Below are positions 36,801 to 45,210 of a stretch of 64,000 nucleotides of DNA, piece after piece. Source of the DNA: Panulirus ornatus (lineage: Eukaryota > Arthropoda > Malacostraca > Decapoda > Palinuridae). Where the stretch lies: the NCBI RefSeq assembly GCF_036320965.1, contig NC_092276.1, positions 11,001,745 to 11,065,744 on the forward strand, given 5' to 3'. The first letter of the stretch is position 1. The number at the start of each line of letters is the position of its first letter. The position numbers and the translations under genes were made by a program. The notes beneath the pieces were generated by a model, which saw only the letters and a list, made by a program, of their open reading frames with translations, ran no database searches and had not been told where the DNA came from.

Positions 36801-39329
36801 TTTCATAAAACATTTGCAGTACAGAATAAGGAAGACCATCTTAAGAAAAACCAATGATTTTACCCATGTGCTGAAAATTGTAGTAAACCAAAGTTGAAAC
36901 TTATTAAAGTGCATAATTCATTAGACTAACGATACTCACTCTGTATCGCCACAGTCATAAGTGGGGCAGCATTCGCCTGGCAGTTCCTTACAGTGTGGAT
37001 GCGGTGGGGGAGGGCACTGAGGTGGTACATAGTGGCATTTTACTTGACCATCGTTACAGCGACACAACGTACATGGATTTGCATACCACTCTGAGCCGTC
37101 AGGGTGGAGGAGGCCCTTTTTGTCTACACAGTACTCATTCCGGACGAAGTCACACATCGGATCTGAAGGAAGAGAACGGGAGTTCATAGAAGTGAACAGT
37201 ATTAAAGATAGGGTTGTTGGGAAGTAGGAAGCAAGACTAATGTAACCTACGTTAAATCGATTTGTCATTCAGGTTCTTTTAAGATGTATAATTTTTCACA
37301 ATGTAGGATGCTAGAAGGCGAATGTTAACCAATATAACCATTTCATACAGTTTTGATGTATATTGTGGATCCAAAGTTTAAGTGGACATTTAATGAAATT
37401 ATAAAAATCGTGTAATCAGCATGTTGCTAGTAGAGAACGTAGGTCTATATAGCGAACAATCAGTACTATAAATTCTAGTTCGTAAACCCATTTTCTTATT
37501 CTAATCAAGAAAAGATATCCAAATACAAACCATTATGGGGATTGTGGTGGATGGGTATGATGACAGACTTTAGATAAGGCGGTGTGGTAGTGATGCGAGC
37601 ACCACAGATTAAATCCACACAACACTTCGGGAAGGAATCTACAACGGTGCCCCAAGGGAATGTGCCAGAGTTGTAGTAACAACCTGGAAATACATGGAGT
37701 CCTTCATAATCTATTGTATGAAAGGCTTAAGGCTATACGTTCAGAGATAATGAATGATAAAACGCCTATTATATATAAAGATTTTTATAAGAGCGCAAAT
37801 TCTTAGCACGGCAAGTTAGACCTGTAATATTTAATATTTGTAATAGTTACAAAGTAATATCGAGGCAGTTACATAATTTGCGACAAAGTCCAAGACTCAA
37901 GATCAACCAGTTGTACATTGTCGACGTATTCACAGCTTATGTTAATGCTCGATTTCTTATATTGCAATCCACAATGTATACTTTTGGAAAGTATATCATT
38001 ATGTCCTATAAGTGTTCAGTCCTATTCACCGTAATAATCCACGGAACAATATATTTACACTTTGGCCATCGATGGAGTAAGAGTTAAACTTATACGAGAA
38101 GCAAAGTACAAGTGTTATAGAATTCGCACTTAGCACGCGCAAAGTAATTGCCTTAAAGTGTAGTTAAGGGCAAGCAAAGTACTATAGTTTGAAAACTATA
38201 TACAAACTTTTCACCAAGTAATCATTAGGAATTCGCACTTAGCACGCGCAAAGTAATTGTTTTATAGTGTAGTCAAGGACAAGTACCATAGTTGGAAAAC
38301 TATATACAACCTTTTCATTAACTAACCATTAGGAATTGCCAACTTACCATCGGAAAGGAAGCCACAGTAAGGACAGCATCCATGCTCGAAACAGCATTTG
38401 TGGAATTCGTCAGAGAGGAACGGGTGGAGACAGCATTCATAAGCACCCACACAGTCTTGTTCCACAATGTAGGCACCTCGACCTGTAAAGGACATTAAGA
38501 TGCATAGATTTTATTCATAGAAATCAAAAGAATTTATTTCAAATACAAGAAATATCAATGAAGGTTGAAACTGAAGTCAAGAGGGATTATCAAAGGTTCG
38601 TGTGATGGATTACCTTTTAAGAAATGATCTAGGTCATTAGATTATCTCCCGAGGGATTACCTTTAAGGTGGTAGATGCCGTCACAGTCCGTACAACAACC
38701 ATGGTTATCACAACATTCCTGGAACTCTTCAGAGACGTGTGGGTGTCGGCAACATTCACGAGCCTCCAAACATTGGTTTGTGCCCTGATAACCTGTACAG
38801 CCGAAGACCAGAGGAGTATGTTTAATAACGAAGCGCTCTTTTATAAAGCGAAATACGCGAATGGATTATAGCGTATATTTCAAGTTTTATTTTTACCAAG
38901 TAGGTAAATGAACATAAAAATAAAAGTTAATCTATACATATCCCATAATTCCCTAGTTATGTATAATCCTACACGGTATGAACTCAAAGCTATGTTGAAA
39001 AATTATTTCCCATGCACTTAGAAATAATTCAAACATTCCAAGACTATGTTACACATAAAACTTCAATTCATTCCACATGTTAAAAATTTAGAGCGTTTCC
39101 AAACAAAACTAATTAAAACAAATCTTAAATCCAGGATAAAGATCTAATGTCTATCTAAACCAAATACTCCCAATACCGAACATCATCTTGCCTCGGAAGG
39201 GGAAAACAAAAAATTTTTTAACATGTTCTTACCAACAACTGCTCGACCCAAAGACAAACGAATCTCCGACGCCACCAGTAGCGTCACTATGACCATCCAC
39301 CACCCCATCTTCGACTGGACGATCACCAT
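15752..39329 (-). CDS. Secreted multidomain protein with VWC, WAP and 31 tandem eight-Cys modules (gene model)
   Basis: A spliced minus-strand gene of at least 37 coding exons, built from matching splice sites and unbroken reading frame. The order is signal peptide, two CC-rich modules, SVWC-like module, VWC, WAP and modules M1-M31, giving about 1,640 residues to the end of M31. The repeated module has eight cysteines spaced C-x6-C-x6-C-x3-C-x10-C-x4-C-x-C-C. The CxxxC and CxC pairs are those of cysteine-stabilised alpha-beta peptides, so a defensin-like fold is inferred; homology is not proven. The modules carry basic residues in the N-terminal half and an acidic stretch (E/D-rich, often EDRLEHL) before C5, so they are not uniformly cationic as typical antimicrobial peptides are. 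Each module has its own exon, with introns of roughly 180 to 1,250 bases. All module exons are phase 1-1, which permits skipping or duplication without frameshift. A secreted defence, coat or matrix role is inference. M31 ends in phase 1 at a donor, so at least one more exon lies at lower coordinates. Confidence 0.85.
16238..16369 (-). CDS. Exon: eight-Cys module M30
   Basis: 132 bases. CRFTSSACHGRNGRC, loop SFDEDRIDHL, end NCFCCVP. The HGRNGRC block is shared with M16/M17. Arg junction to M31. Confidence 0.88.
16794..16922 (-). CDS. Exon: eight-Cys module M29
   Basis: 129 bases. CRRNTVACRNSGGHC, loop KFEEDGFEHL, end NCFCCVP. Lys junction to M30. Confidence 0.88.
17512..17640 (-). CDS. Exon: eight-Cys module M28
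   Basis: 129 bases. CGFTTSACQTTGGRC, loop SVSEDGLQHL, end NCLCCVQ. The terminal Pro is replaced by Gln. Lys junction to M29. Confidence 0.88.
18117..18248 (-). CDS. Exon: eight-Cys module M27
   Basis: 132 bases. CNRNTLACRIRGGHC, loop GLEEDGVQHL, end NCLCCVE. The terminal Pro is replaced by Glu. Lys junction to M28. Confidence 0.88.
18694..18825 (-). CDS. Exon: eight-Cys module M26
   Basis: 132 bases. CRFTTPACRSRGGRC, loop DFDEDRLEHL, end NCFCCVP. It lies close to the consensus of the array and is a good reference for spacing. Lys junction to M27. Confidence 0.9.
19453..19584 (-). CDS. Exon: eight-Cys module M25
   Basis: 132 bases, GTGAG donor. CRFTTSACLRRNGRC, loop SIEEDRLEHL, end NCFCCVP. 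Lys junction to M26. Confidence 0.88.
20114..20242 (-). CDS. Exon: eight-Cys module M24
   Basis: 129 bases. CRPTLSCRSRRGHC has one residue fewer between C1 and C2. Loop SFDEDRLEHL, end NCFCCVP. Lys junction to M25. Confidence 0.88.
20828..20959 (-). CDS. Exon: eight-Cys module M23
   Basis: 132 bases. CMHNTLACRSRRGHC, loop SFEEDRVEHI, end KCVCCVP. Arg junction to M24. Confidence 0.88.
21558..21689 (-). CDS. Exon: eight-Cys module M22
   Basis: 132 bases. CRITTTACNNRGGHC, loop GFDEDRVEHL, end NCLCCVP. Arg junction to M23. Confidence 0.88.
22222..22347 (-). CDS. Exon: eight-Cys module M21 (short variant)
   Basis: 126 bases, GTGAG donor. CSRTTLACRVRGGHC, then ICFEQDHLEGL, end NCLCCIP. Near-duplicate of M19. 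Arg junction to M22. Confidence 0.88.
22776..22918 (-). pseudogene. Exon stub from tandem duplication of the M20 3' border
   Basis: This 143-base segment is a direct repeat of the following segment from 22919. Both begin GGACGAAGTACTA on the plus strand. It carries the equivalent of the last ~20 coding bases of M20 (plus-strand TATACACAGCAGAA) but no rest of the module and a damaged donor. It is a truncated exon copy. Confidence 0.65.
23032..23163 (-). CDS. Exon: eight-Cys module M20
   Basis: 132 bases, GTGAG donor. CTFTTPACRSKNGRC, loop RLDEDRLEHL, end HCFCCVP. Its 3' end and adjacent intron are repeated downstream as a decayed stub (22776-22918). Confidence 0.88.
23575..23700 (-). CDS. Exon: eight-Cys module M19 (short variant)
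   Basis: 126 bases. CTRTTLACRLRGGHC, then ICFEQGHLEGL with a nine-residue C4-C5 loop, end NCLCCIP. Shares this shortened loop only with M21, although M20 lies between them. Arg junction to M20. Confidence 0.88.
23880..24011 (-). CDS. Exon: eight-Cys module M18
   Basis: 132 bases. CKFTTPACSSKRGRC, loop NSNEDHLEHL, end DCLCCVP. The intron to M19 is only 179 bases, the shortest in the array. Confidence 0.88.
25055..25186 (-). CDS. Exon: eight-Cys module M17
   Basis: 132 bases. CRITTRACHGRNGRC, loop NTSEERIEHL, end DCFCCVP. Sister of M16. The following intron (to M18) is about 1.04 kb and holds no module I could detect. Lys junction. Confidence 0.9.
25596..25727 (-). CDS. Exon: eight-Cys module M16 (near-identical to M17)
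   Basis: 132 bases. CRITTRACHGRNGRC, loop NTNEERIEHL, end DCFCCVP. Differs from M17 by only a few residues (T/A before D, N/S in the loop, S/G before D-D), so this pair is the youngest duplication in the array. Confidence 0.9.
26261..26392 (-). CDS. Exon: eight-Cys module M15
   Basis: 132 bases. CKFTSLACRSRKGRC, loop SFDEERLGHL, end KCFCCVP. The downstream intron flank (GGCAGCAA-TGA-AC region) resembles that of M16, suggesting segmental duplication including intron. Lys junction. Confidence 0.88.
26839..26970 (-). CDS. Exon: eight-Cys module M14
   Basis: 132 bases. CKHNTLACRNKGGHC, loop SFEEDNLEHL, end NCACCVP. Closest in the array to M23 (CMHNTLACRSRRGHCAD). Lys junction to M15. Confidence 0.88.
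27141..27272 (-). CDS. Exon: eight-Cys module M13
   Basis: 132 bases, GTGAG donor. CRRNTIACRLRGGHC, loop NLDEDHVPNL, end NCLCCVP. Close to M27 and M29 in the NT-ACR-GGHCAE signature. Lys junction to M14. Confidence 0.88.
27830..27961 (-). CDS. Exon: eight-Cys module M12
   Basis: 132 bases. CRLTTRACRSRGGRC, loop SFDENILKHL, end KCLCCVP. More basic than its neighbours (KHLCAKDKC). Lys junction to M13. Confidence 0.88.
28810..28941 (-). CDS. Exon: eight-Cys module M11
   Basis: 132 bases. Starts MDDCRVTTLACRTKGGYC, loop NFDQDRLENL, end NCFCCVP. The initial Met codon is internal to the protein, not a start: the phase and a TTGCAG acceptor fit splicing. Lys junction to M12. Confidence 0.88.
29477..29608 (-). 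CDS. Exon: eight-Cys module M10
   Basis: 132 bases. CTLDTPACRREGGHC, loop GFDEDSLPRL, end NCFCCVP. GTAAG donor and a CTACAG acceptor. Lys junction to M11. Confidence 0.88.
29932..30063 (-). CDS. Exon: eight-Cys module M9
   Basis: 132 bases. CSITPSVCLGRGGHC, loop NLDEESLEFL, end FCLCCVP. The long gap to M8 (about 1.1 kb) holds no further module that I could detect. Lys junction to M10. Confidence 0.88.
31158..31289 (-). CDS. Exon: eight-Cys module M8
   Basis: 132 bases. CMFNTRACRSRGGRC, loop NFDEDHVEHL, end NCLCCVP. First of the uniform block in which every exon ends in A and every next exon starts with two purines; the junction to M9 is AAG (Lys). Confidence 0.88.
31633..31761 (-). CDS. Exon: eight-Cys module M7 (divergent class)
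   Basis: 129 bases. CPDTLLC, SALRGTC, loop GSGQNPLPGL, end NCQCCVP. Donor GTTAGT. Ends in G, making a Glu junction with M8. Last divergent module before the uniform block M8-M30. Confidence 0.85.
32212..32346 (-). CDS. Exon: eight-Cys module M6
   Basis: 135 bases, the longest module, with an extra residue before C1 (PEDEC). Middle CRSRDGRC, loop ERDEQPIRHL, end ECSCCIR. The usual Val-Pro end is replaced by Ile-Arg. Donor GTAGGT. Junction to M7 is AGG (Arg). Confidence 0.8.
32732..32863 (-). CDS. Exon: eight-Cys module M5 (divergent class)
   Basis: 132 bases. Begins QQPCRDTPRC, with RRELGGRC, loop RHGEKPVLGV and end NCICCVP. Ends in G, so the junction to M6 is GAA (Glu). Donor GTAAAT. Confidence 0.85.
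33156..33287 (-). CDS. Exon: eight-Cys module M4
   Basis: 132 bases, GTGAG donor. First spacing CLPDSFNC, then IRKGGYC; loop NSDEDPIKHL; end ECVCCIP. Intermediate between the divergent and main classes. The junction to M5 reads AGG (Arg). Confidence 0.85.
33451..33573 (-). CDS. Exon: eight-Cys module M3 with non-GT donor
   Basis: 123 bases, the shortest module: CKDSSSCLELGGRC, loop HRGERGNHGV, end DCICCIP. The exon-intron border reads CCAG|GCTAGT, so splicing needs a GC donor. Without splicing, the next codons are GGC TAG and the protein would stop just after this module. The reading frame itself is intact. Confidence 0.75.
33737..33865 (-). CDS. Exon: eight-Cys module M2 (divergent class)
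   Basis: 129 bases. The first spacing is C-x5-C, the C4-C5 loop is NPADNPIQGV and the end is DCTCCVP. It ends in G rather than A, so its junction codon to M3 is GGT (Gly). Shares the N/P-I-x-G-V loop with M3, M5, M7 and M31. Confidence 0.85.
34141..34272 (-). CDS. Exon: eight-Cys module M1
   Basis: First module after WAP, 132 bases, phase 1-1. It has all eight cysteines; the C4-C5 loop is GRHEDSLRHL and it ends DCFCCVP. It is joined to WAP through a Glu codon and to M2 through Arg. It belongs to the main (ED-rich) class although its neighbours do not. Confidence 0.85.
34860..34955 (-). pseudogene. Decayed eight-Cys module exon
   Basis: Between M1 and WAP the minus strand reads YAKDCSKDKNTIQGV, recalling the C4 region and loop of the divergent class (compare NPIQGV in M2). 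An in-frame TAG lies upstream, a Phe replaces C5, and no proper CxCC end or donor follows. Interpreted as a dead module copy. Confidence 0.45.
35601..35728 (-). CDS. Exon: WAP four-disulfide core domain
   Basis: A 128-base exon in phase 2 to phase 1. It begins SCPDPHSFHREC and continues with HSHGDCRPGQQCC and GCGKEC, giving the eight-cysteine WAP pattern with the D-C and central CC. WAP domains occur in crustacean crustins and protease inhibitors. Here one copy sits between VWC and the module array and ends at a GTGAGG donor. Confidence 0.9.
36940..37162 (-). CDS. Exon: von Willebrand factor type C domain
   Basis: A 223-base exon, phase 1 at its start and phase 2 at its end. It contains the VWC hallmarks: SEWYANPCTLCRCNDGQVKC (the W-x5-C-x2-C-x-C block) and ELPGECCPTYDC at the end. 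Ten cysteines are present, as is usual for VWC. A proline-rich loop (CPPPPHPHC) lies between the two halves. VWC domains mediate extracellular protein-protein contacts. Confidence 0.9.
37531..37683 (-). CDS. Exon: single-VWC-like module
   Basis: A 153-base phase 1-1 exon. The split glycine codon gives GCYYNSGTFPWGTVVDSFPK, followed by CCVDLICGA. This Gly-Cys-Tyr-Tyr start and CC-x4-C end match the arthropod single-domain von Willebrand type C pattern, which is known mainly from secreted, infection- or nutrition-responsive proteins. The C-terminal part is rich in Pro and His and lacks cysteines. The donor is GTTTGT, which is weak. Confidence 0.7.
38348..38482 (-). CDS. Exon: CC-rich module B (unknown domain)
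   Basis: A 135-base phase 1-1 exon with the same plan as module A: YECCLHPFLSDEF, then KCCFEHGCCPYCGF. The conserved HP-(8 residues)-CC-(4 residues)-CC-(2 residues)-C pattern shows that the two exons are a tandem duplication. Function unknown. Flanked by a GTAAG donor and a TACAG acceptor. Confidence 0.75.
38661..38792 (-). CDS. Exon: CC-rich module A (unknown domain)
   Basis: A 132-base phase 1-1 exon encoding a compact module with cysteines C-x5-CC-x12-CC-x4-CC-x2-C, including RECCRHPHVSEEF and DNHGCCTDCDG. Its closest relative in the window is the next exon. Three CC pairs recall granulin-type knots, but spacing does not match a family I can name. The acceptor 12 bases upstream of the first GGC was chosen because it alone keeps phase 1. 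Confidence 0.75.
39233..39329 (-). CDS. Exon: signal peptide of the multidomain protein
   Basis: It encodes 32 residues plus one base, beginning at an ATG one base after the splice acceptor. The core GWWMVIVTLLVA is hydrophobic and is followed by a polar stretch ending in LGRAVV, as expected of a secretion signal. The GTAAG donor leaves phase 1, joining the next exon as a glycine codon. Confidence 0.8.
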
Positions 39330-39461
39330 GCTACATAAACAAGAAAAAAATCCATAAATGAACTCCTCACCCCCCCAAAAAAAAATTTATCCACCAAATA
39401 ACATTAAGATAATCGACCACAAAATTTGGATTCACGAACTATTATAAACAAATCAACTCAC

Positions 39462-39497
39462 TGAAAGAAGAACACAATATAGGCCGCCCGCTGGCTG
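39462..39497 (-). other. Candidate 5' UTR exon of the multidomain gene
   Basis: A short non-coding exon is inferred between the TATA-like box and a GTGAGT donor. The intron 39331-39461 ends in an ATGTAG acceptor directly before the coding exon. The upstream boundary is a guess from TATA spacing. Confidence 0.35.
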
Positions 39498-39513
39498 GAC
39501 CAACAACTGAAGA

Positions 39514-39519
39514 CTTATA
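39514..39519 (-). promoter_or_regulatory. TATA-like box of the multidomain gene
   Basis: The minus strand reads TATAAG here. About 25 bases downstream is a plausible start region (near 39490-39497), followed by a short 5' UTR exon ending at a GTGAGT donor at 39461. The next acceptor sits one base upstream of the initiator ATG. Spacing suits a TATA promoter, but no transcript was seen. Confidence 0.4.
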
Positions 39520-40280
39520 GGAGGAAATGGGAGCGACCTCACCTCCGGAACACAGGTTCGAGCAGCGTTTCGCTTGTGTCCAACCCTATTCGAACCATCT
39601 TATCGCTCATGAACCACGAACTGCAATTTGGATTAACACCCTCAAATCACTAAAGAAAAGCTTTACGCTATTATTTTCATCTATTCTTTTTTTTTTAGAT
39701 TTTGTGGTTTAGGTTGATTTTCATCTGGTTCTCAGAACTTCTTCCCCCAACAAAAGTTCACCGAACGCGAAGCGTCTCGTTCGAAATTTCGGATTCGAAG
39801 CCACAATCTTCCCTAACCGTGTCACTGGCACTCTGCTTCTCATTCCAATCATTGTGGATGCCACCTTATACACAAGGACTATAAGCTCTCTCCCTTATCT
39901 CCTCGTAGTAAAGTGAAAGGTTCAAAGGATCATGACACTTAGTCTTGGACTCGCTGGAGTTTCGTAAGACAAGCCTATGGGTGCTACGCCCGTTAAGTGT
40001 ATAATGGAGCCAAGCAGGTACGTCACTTATTGTATCGTTGTTTCCCCTCTCTAACCTACAAATTTCCCTCTTGTCTAAACACACTCGTGCTGGATATTTT
40101 GCTAAAAAGTGGAGTCACATTATTGCGCCGGTTCCAAGTGTGTTCTCCATGTTACAGTATCTATGAATACGTATCGTATCATGAAATTAGAGACGATGAA
40201 TTACACAAAAACAATTTACAATTGCTTTTTTTCATCTGCAGTTCCAAGGGACAGTAGGAAATCACGTATGTTGATACATC

Positions 40281-40281
40281 A

Positions 40282-40314
<33 letters not shown>
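40281..40314. repeat. (CT)n microsatellite
   Basis: CT run of about 34 bases. Confidence 0.95.
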
Positions 40315-40319
<5 letters not shown>

Positions 40320-41950
40320 TTGAGAACTGTAGTGCTAAACCAGAACCCGATGGTCATCCTATGGGATAATACTTTATCTATACACCACTGGTCGTTGTTT
40401 GAAGGACACTGCTGCTCTGTCTACGTTCATCCCTTGAAGGTGTGGCGGCATTGTGGGTTTGCACAGGGGTAGGCATCCACTCTTGGCAAATGTTGTCTCC
40501 ATCATTCATTTACTCGCCTTTCAAAGATTAATCTTCTTATCAAAACCTCAGAATAACCCAGTCATGACGTACTCATGCCTTGAGTTACATTTCTTATCGT
40601 AGAAATATTGAATATGTCATCTGAGACATGTAGGAAGAATTAGATCCATTAGAAGGTCTCATTTTAACTTATAGGGTTAACTAGGGCCAACACCCACAAG
40701 CGATGATGCCACCTAATCGATCACAAATATGTCTCTCAGTTGTATGCAATTCCCTGACCAGAGAACACAGCATCTTAGCCCGTATATCAAAACGTACAGG
40801 CCGAAATACCAAGTCAGCAATGCATCCATTCGGGGCAGTGGATTGTCTGGCATCCCCTAAGATAAAAGCATTATGGGAATCATTTCATCAGAAGTATCAT
40901 CGAAGCCTATGATCGTCCCTTTTATCCTACAGTTAAAGAACTTATTGAGGATCACATCCCTTTATTAGACGGATCGTGGAACACCGGGTCCTTGCCATAT
41001 CTCACAACAACGCTAACCTCTATAAAGCCACTACGTAACAAAAGTAGACGTGGGAAGCCATACAGCCGAGGTATTCTATCCCCTCTTACAAAGCTACAAC
41101 ACCAGGAACAATGTGATAGGAACCTGTATGATGGGTAACAAGAATCGTAAGTTGTCTGAACAATCAGATTCCTTTGTGTCTTTAATCGCCTCTTCAGCGT
41201 TGAAGCAGTTCACCTTATGAGACACCACTTCGCCACCTGCTACTGTCGACTCCAACGCCATCTCTACGACCACTCGCCTCGAAGCCGATCTTCCATCCCA
41301 AAGACTCCGAGGTCGTAGTTAAGTGTTGTCAACAGACGTCTCTATGGCCTTACAGTAAAAAACGCTCTATACCTACCATTAACGTGACTATGTTCATGTA
41401 TAACGGGGGTGTCTCTTAAACTAGCTAAACGCCTTTTACTCCTTCATAAAAGCCTCTCTTCCTCCCGCCCTCCCTCAGTCAAAACGCCTCGTTCCATAGT
41501 GCCGAAGTCAACAACCAGTCCTATAGTCTCTCTCTCAACGCGTTAGGTTAACCCATGGCCAAATCCCCCACGTTCCCTCATCTTACAGTCCCGCGATAGC
41601 CGTGCTTGGGTGTGGACGTGCTTATAGAGTGGCGTTCCAGAATGTGGGGTGGTTCGAACCCGGAATACTGGTCGAGGCCGGGTCGACCACTTGATGGCTC
41701 GGGAATGCATGGAGTGCGGAGGTAAACGAATGAAAGACATATTGCTTTTGGAGGACCTAGTTCTCATTTCTACTACGATGTAGGAGACTTCTATGGTCAA
41801 GTACAGACGTGCGAGAGGATGCAGCCTCCTTCGAGACAAGAAGATCAGGCAGGAGGAGACGACGGGGGATGTGCAGGAGGAGGAAGAAGAAGAGGAGGAG
41901 GTAAGCCATAAGAGGGAGTTGTGTATACTTTCAGAGGCCCAGAAGCAGGT

Positions 41951-42003
41951 GTCGGATTCACAGGTGTCAGGGTGCTTAGTGTCGGATTCACAGGTGTCAG
42001 GGT
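41951..42003. repeat. Two-copy short direct repeat
   Basis: GTGTCGGATTCACAGGTGTC followed by AGGGT occurs twice, about 30 bases apart. Confidence 0.8.
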
Positions 42004-42867
42004 AGCGGCCAGGAGACTCAAATGCTCTTCTTGAATGAGTGAATCAACCGTTCTTGATACCGGAGGTCTTAGAACGCTGTGGGGCACCACCTAACGATCG
42101 TTAAGCGTCGTAAACACCTAACGATCATTAACCGTCGTAGAAACGAGCATTAGGATTAAATTACAAGGCCCCCCTCCCCCCGAACACTTAAACACGCACC
42201 AGGAACAGACGAAATATTCTATGACGAATGGACACAAATCTTCTTAAAAGAATACGATTCGTTTAAAGTGGGCGGTTTTTGAAATAGTTCCGGATGGGGA
42301 TGAGCTGTTTTTTATAAGATAATCAGAGCCCGTAGACGACTTTTTAAACTGGCTAAGATAGAGCTGAGATATCAACTGCGCATCCAACAGCTACAGGCTT
42401 ACCTGAACAGATTGATGTACTAGGTTTTCAGGTGGCGTATGAAGGTTAGAATTGACCAGTAAAACCGAGAAGAAGATCGTTACAGCATGAGTCTTGTCAA
42501 GCTGTATGAGGTAAATGAGAAAGGCGACTTAAATGTAATAATCTTTGATGACCTAAAACCATGAAAGCAGTGCGAAGAAAGAGTTGAATTCTAAACCAAA
42601 CTCTAAGTAGAGTAGAAAATAATCCAAACCCATTTGCAATTCACTGGCGCGTCCCTACTTTGACAACTGTGTACAGTTATGGTTTACAAGACGTAAGTGT
42701 TATAGTGTGCGACACTGGGCAATGATCATTCTTCGTTTTCTTTGATTACTAGAAGGAATTTACACGTTTTCTTCTATACTTTTTTTGGAGGATAACTTGA
42801 AGATTTCGTTTGGTCCTCAGAATTTGTTGAATTTAGGTTGAAAATGGGTGGGGGAAATGAGAAATAT

Positions 42868-42979
<112 letters not shown>

Positions 42980-43799
42980 TATCTAGAAGTATATCGACTC
43001 GAGTTTTCGTAGGTATGATGTACCATTATCACACACGAATGTTCCTTTATAAATGCTATGCTGGAATTTCTCTCAGGAGATATTCCTAAGTACAATCAAC
43101 TCACCCAAGAAAAAAAAATTGTATTAATAATTTGGATTTCAGATTTCAGTTTATTGGCAAATATGCACAAATGCTTGGAATCACACAAGTCAGTCTTATG
43201 ATAAATGTTTCAAGCGATTTTCATACAGAATTGTTTCAAAGTCAATGGGTGCCCTTAGGTATAATAGAGAGGATGAAGGATGAGACAAAGTGTATAGTTC
43301 AAAAGAATTGTGATTCAAGTACGTTGGAGTGAGTATCGGTGGTAGGGTGTGGTGAGGAACATGAGGGTTGGAATAACAGGGACTGAAGATAAATGTCAAT
43401 AGTGGAGGAGAAGAGGGTTGGAGTGACAGATGATAAAGTCTAGAGCAGGAAAGGAGATTGTTTGAGTTTGGCATAAGGCGATGATTATACATCGTTTTCT
43501 TAGTTTACTTGGGAGGAAACATCCATTTTCTTTTATGCGTTTAGAAGGGTGACTCAAGAATTTTTCCTATTTATTCATTTTTTTTTTCTTTTTTTACAAA
43601 ATCTCTCTAGGATCGCTTATAAACAGGATGATTACGTTTTACATGAAGTCCAGGATGGTATGGAAGAGTCTGTAGGAGAAAACTTCAAAGTATGATGATC
43701 AAATTATATGTCACAGTAAAGTGTAAGGTGAAGAGATATTAGAGAACAATTGAACTCAAGGTAGAGTTGAACGCAAGGAAGGTACGTTCAATAATAACT

Positions 43800-45210
43800 T
43801 TAATGGCCGGCACACTTCTTCCTCCTCTTTGAATCCTTATCATTCCACTCTGACTTCCTTTTACGATTCTCTCCAGCTTTCTCAAGTATCTCATTCTCAT
43901 GCTGATCACCTCTTATCGACCTCCATATCTGGCTCTATTTCTAGTACTTATCTCTTAAGAAATATGCCTTCCTTCCCTTTTCATCACCCTTCAAGGACCT
44001 TTTCTTTTGGTTTTCATGAACCTTTACCTGTTCTTCATCCCGGGAGAACAGGTCTTTTCTGCATTCGCTACTTCTGAGACACCTTCTCTTCTCTGGGTCC
44101 TTATCCTCGAACTGAATCTTCCTCTTACGGTTATTCTAACCCTTCAAACACCTGTCCTTTCTGTTCGCAGGAATCTCGTTGAGTCTCGTACACCTTCTTT
44201 TATATGGGGCTGAATTTTTCCATTCAGATTTCCTTTTCGTGTTGTTTTTATCGTCCACTGACCCCTCTTTACCCTCTTGTTCACATCTCTCGCTACAGTT
44301 ATCTTCGCCAGAGGAAGAAGAGGGAGATGTGGAACTGTAAGAATGGCTGGAATGACACGGTGAGATGTTTACGTAGCCTTTGGGCGAGGGTTTGGGAAAG
44401 TAAACCTATCTCTTATTCTCCCAACCAGTCATTGAGGATGCAGATAACAACTGAGATAGGTGTTCGGCAATTGGGATCTTCTGAAAGACAGAGTCTTATC
44501 CAGCTCTGGAAAAGGGTAGGAGGTCTCCTGTTCCTCAACATAGCCTTCACCAGGTGACCTAAGCTCCAGACATCACTTGCTGCAGAGCAGCCCTGACCAT
44601 TGATTAGTTCTGGGGCGGTTGCTGGGAAATGCTACCTGAGATAAGCCTCTCTTTCCTTACTCTTGACGAATTACTTGAGCTTGGTCCCCAAGGGTTATGC
44701 ATTCCCAAAGTCAATCACATGAACGGTCTGCTTTTCTAAGCTATAGCAGACATTCTTTTGTCTTAAAGAATTGTGTGCGTAGCCCAGACGATGGACTTTT
44801 TCCATGGTCTTCAGTACACTGAAGAACATACGCAGTCTCGACCGGAGTGAAGGTCTTGTGGTACTGAAGAAATCTTTAAAGTCAGGCCCTTCGTAATATG
44901 AGACCATCTGTGGCGGATTTAAGCACACTCCCAGCAGACGTTGCACTCCCGGCACACGAGATACTGTGCAAAGGACGGAGGACTCTTCTTTCATGTTCAT
45001 GATCTATTTTTTGCTGAATTCTTTCACTACTATATCTGCCATGTTACCTTCACTGCTGTATAGAGTGCAGTTGCGATTCCTGAACATCGCACTCCATCTC
45101 TTTGGCAGTTTTTGCTCCTCGGTGCCATACAGAAGAAACTCCATCACATCTGGACTGAAGACGGTGACTTATTCGTCAAATGCCTTTTGAATCCTTGCCT
45201 TTCTTTTCAT
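43800..45210 (-). pseudogene. Kinase-like copy E, decayed
   Basis: A minus-strand relative of the 48-59 kb family. It starts MKRKARIQKAFDE, keeps DIVVKEF (beta-3 Lys), RVPGVQRLLGVCLNPPQ, AHNSLRQKNV in place of HRD-L-K-x-x-N, VIDFGNA, TAPELI and SDVWSLGHLV. The kinase-like part (45210-44413) stays in one frame for 266 codons but carries TAA and TAG codons, the last at the end of the domain. The tail (44352 to 43800) is in another frame and has the basic repeats TKRKSEW, RRCTRL, RKRKIQF, KRRCLRS and RKRKSEW. The catalytic Asp is replaced by Ser. A relic, inverted relative to copies A-D. Confidence 0.75.
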
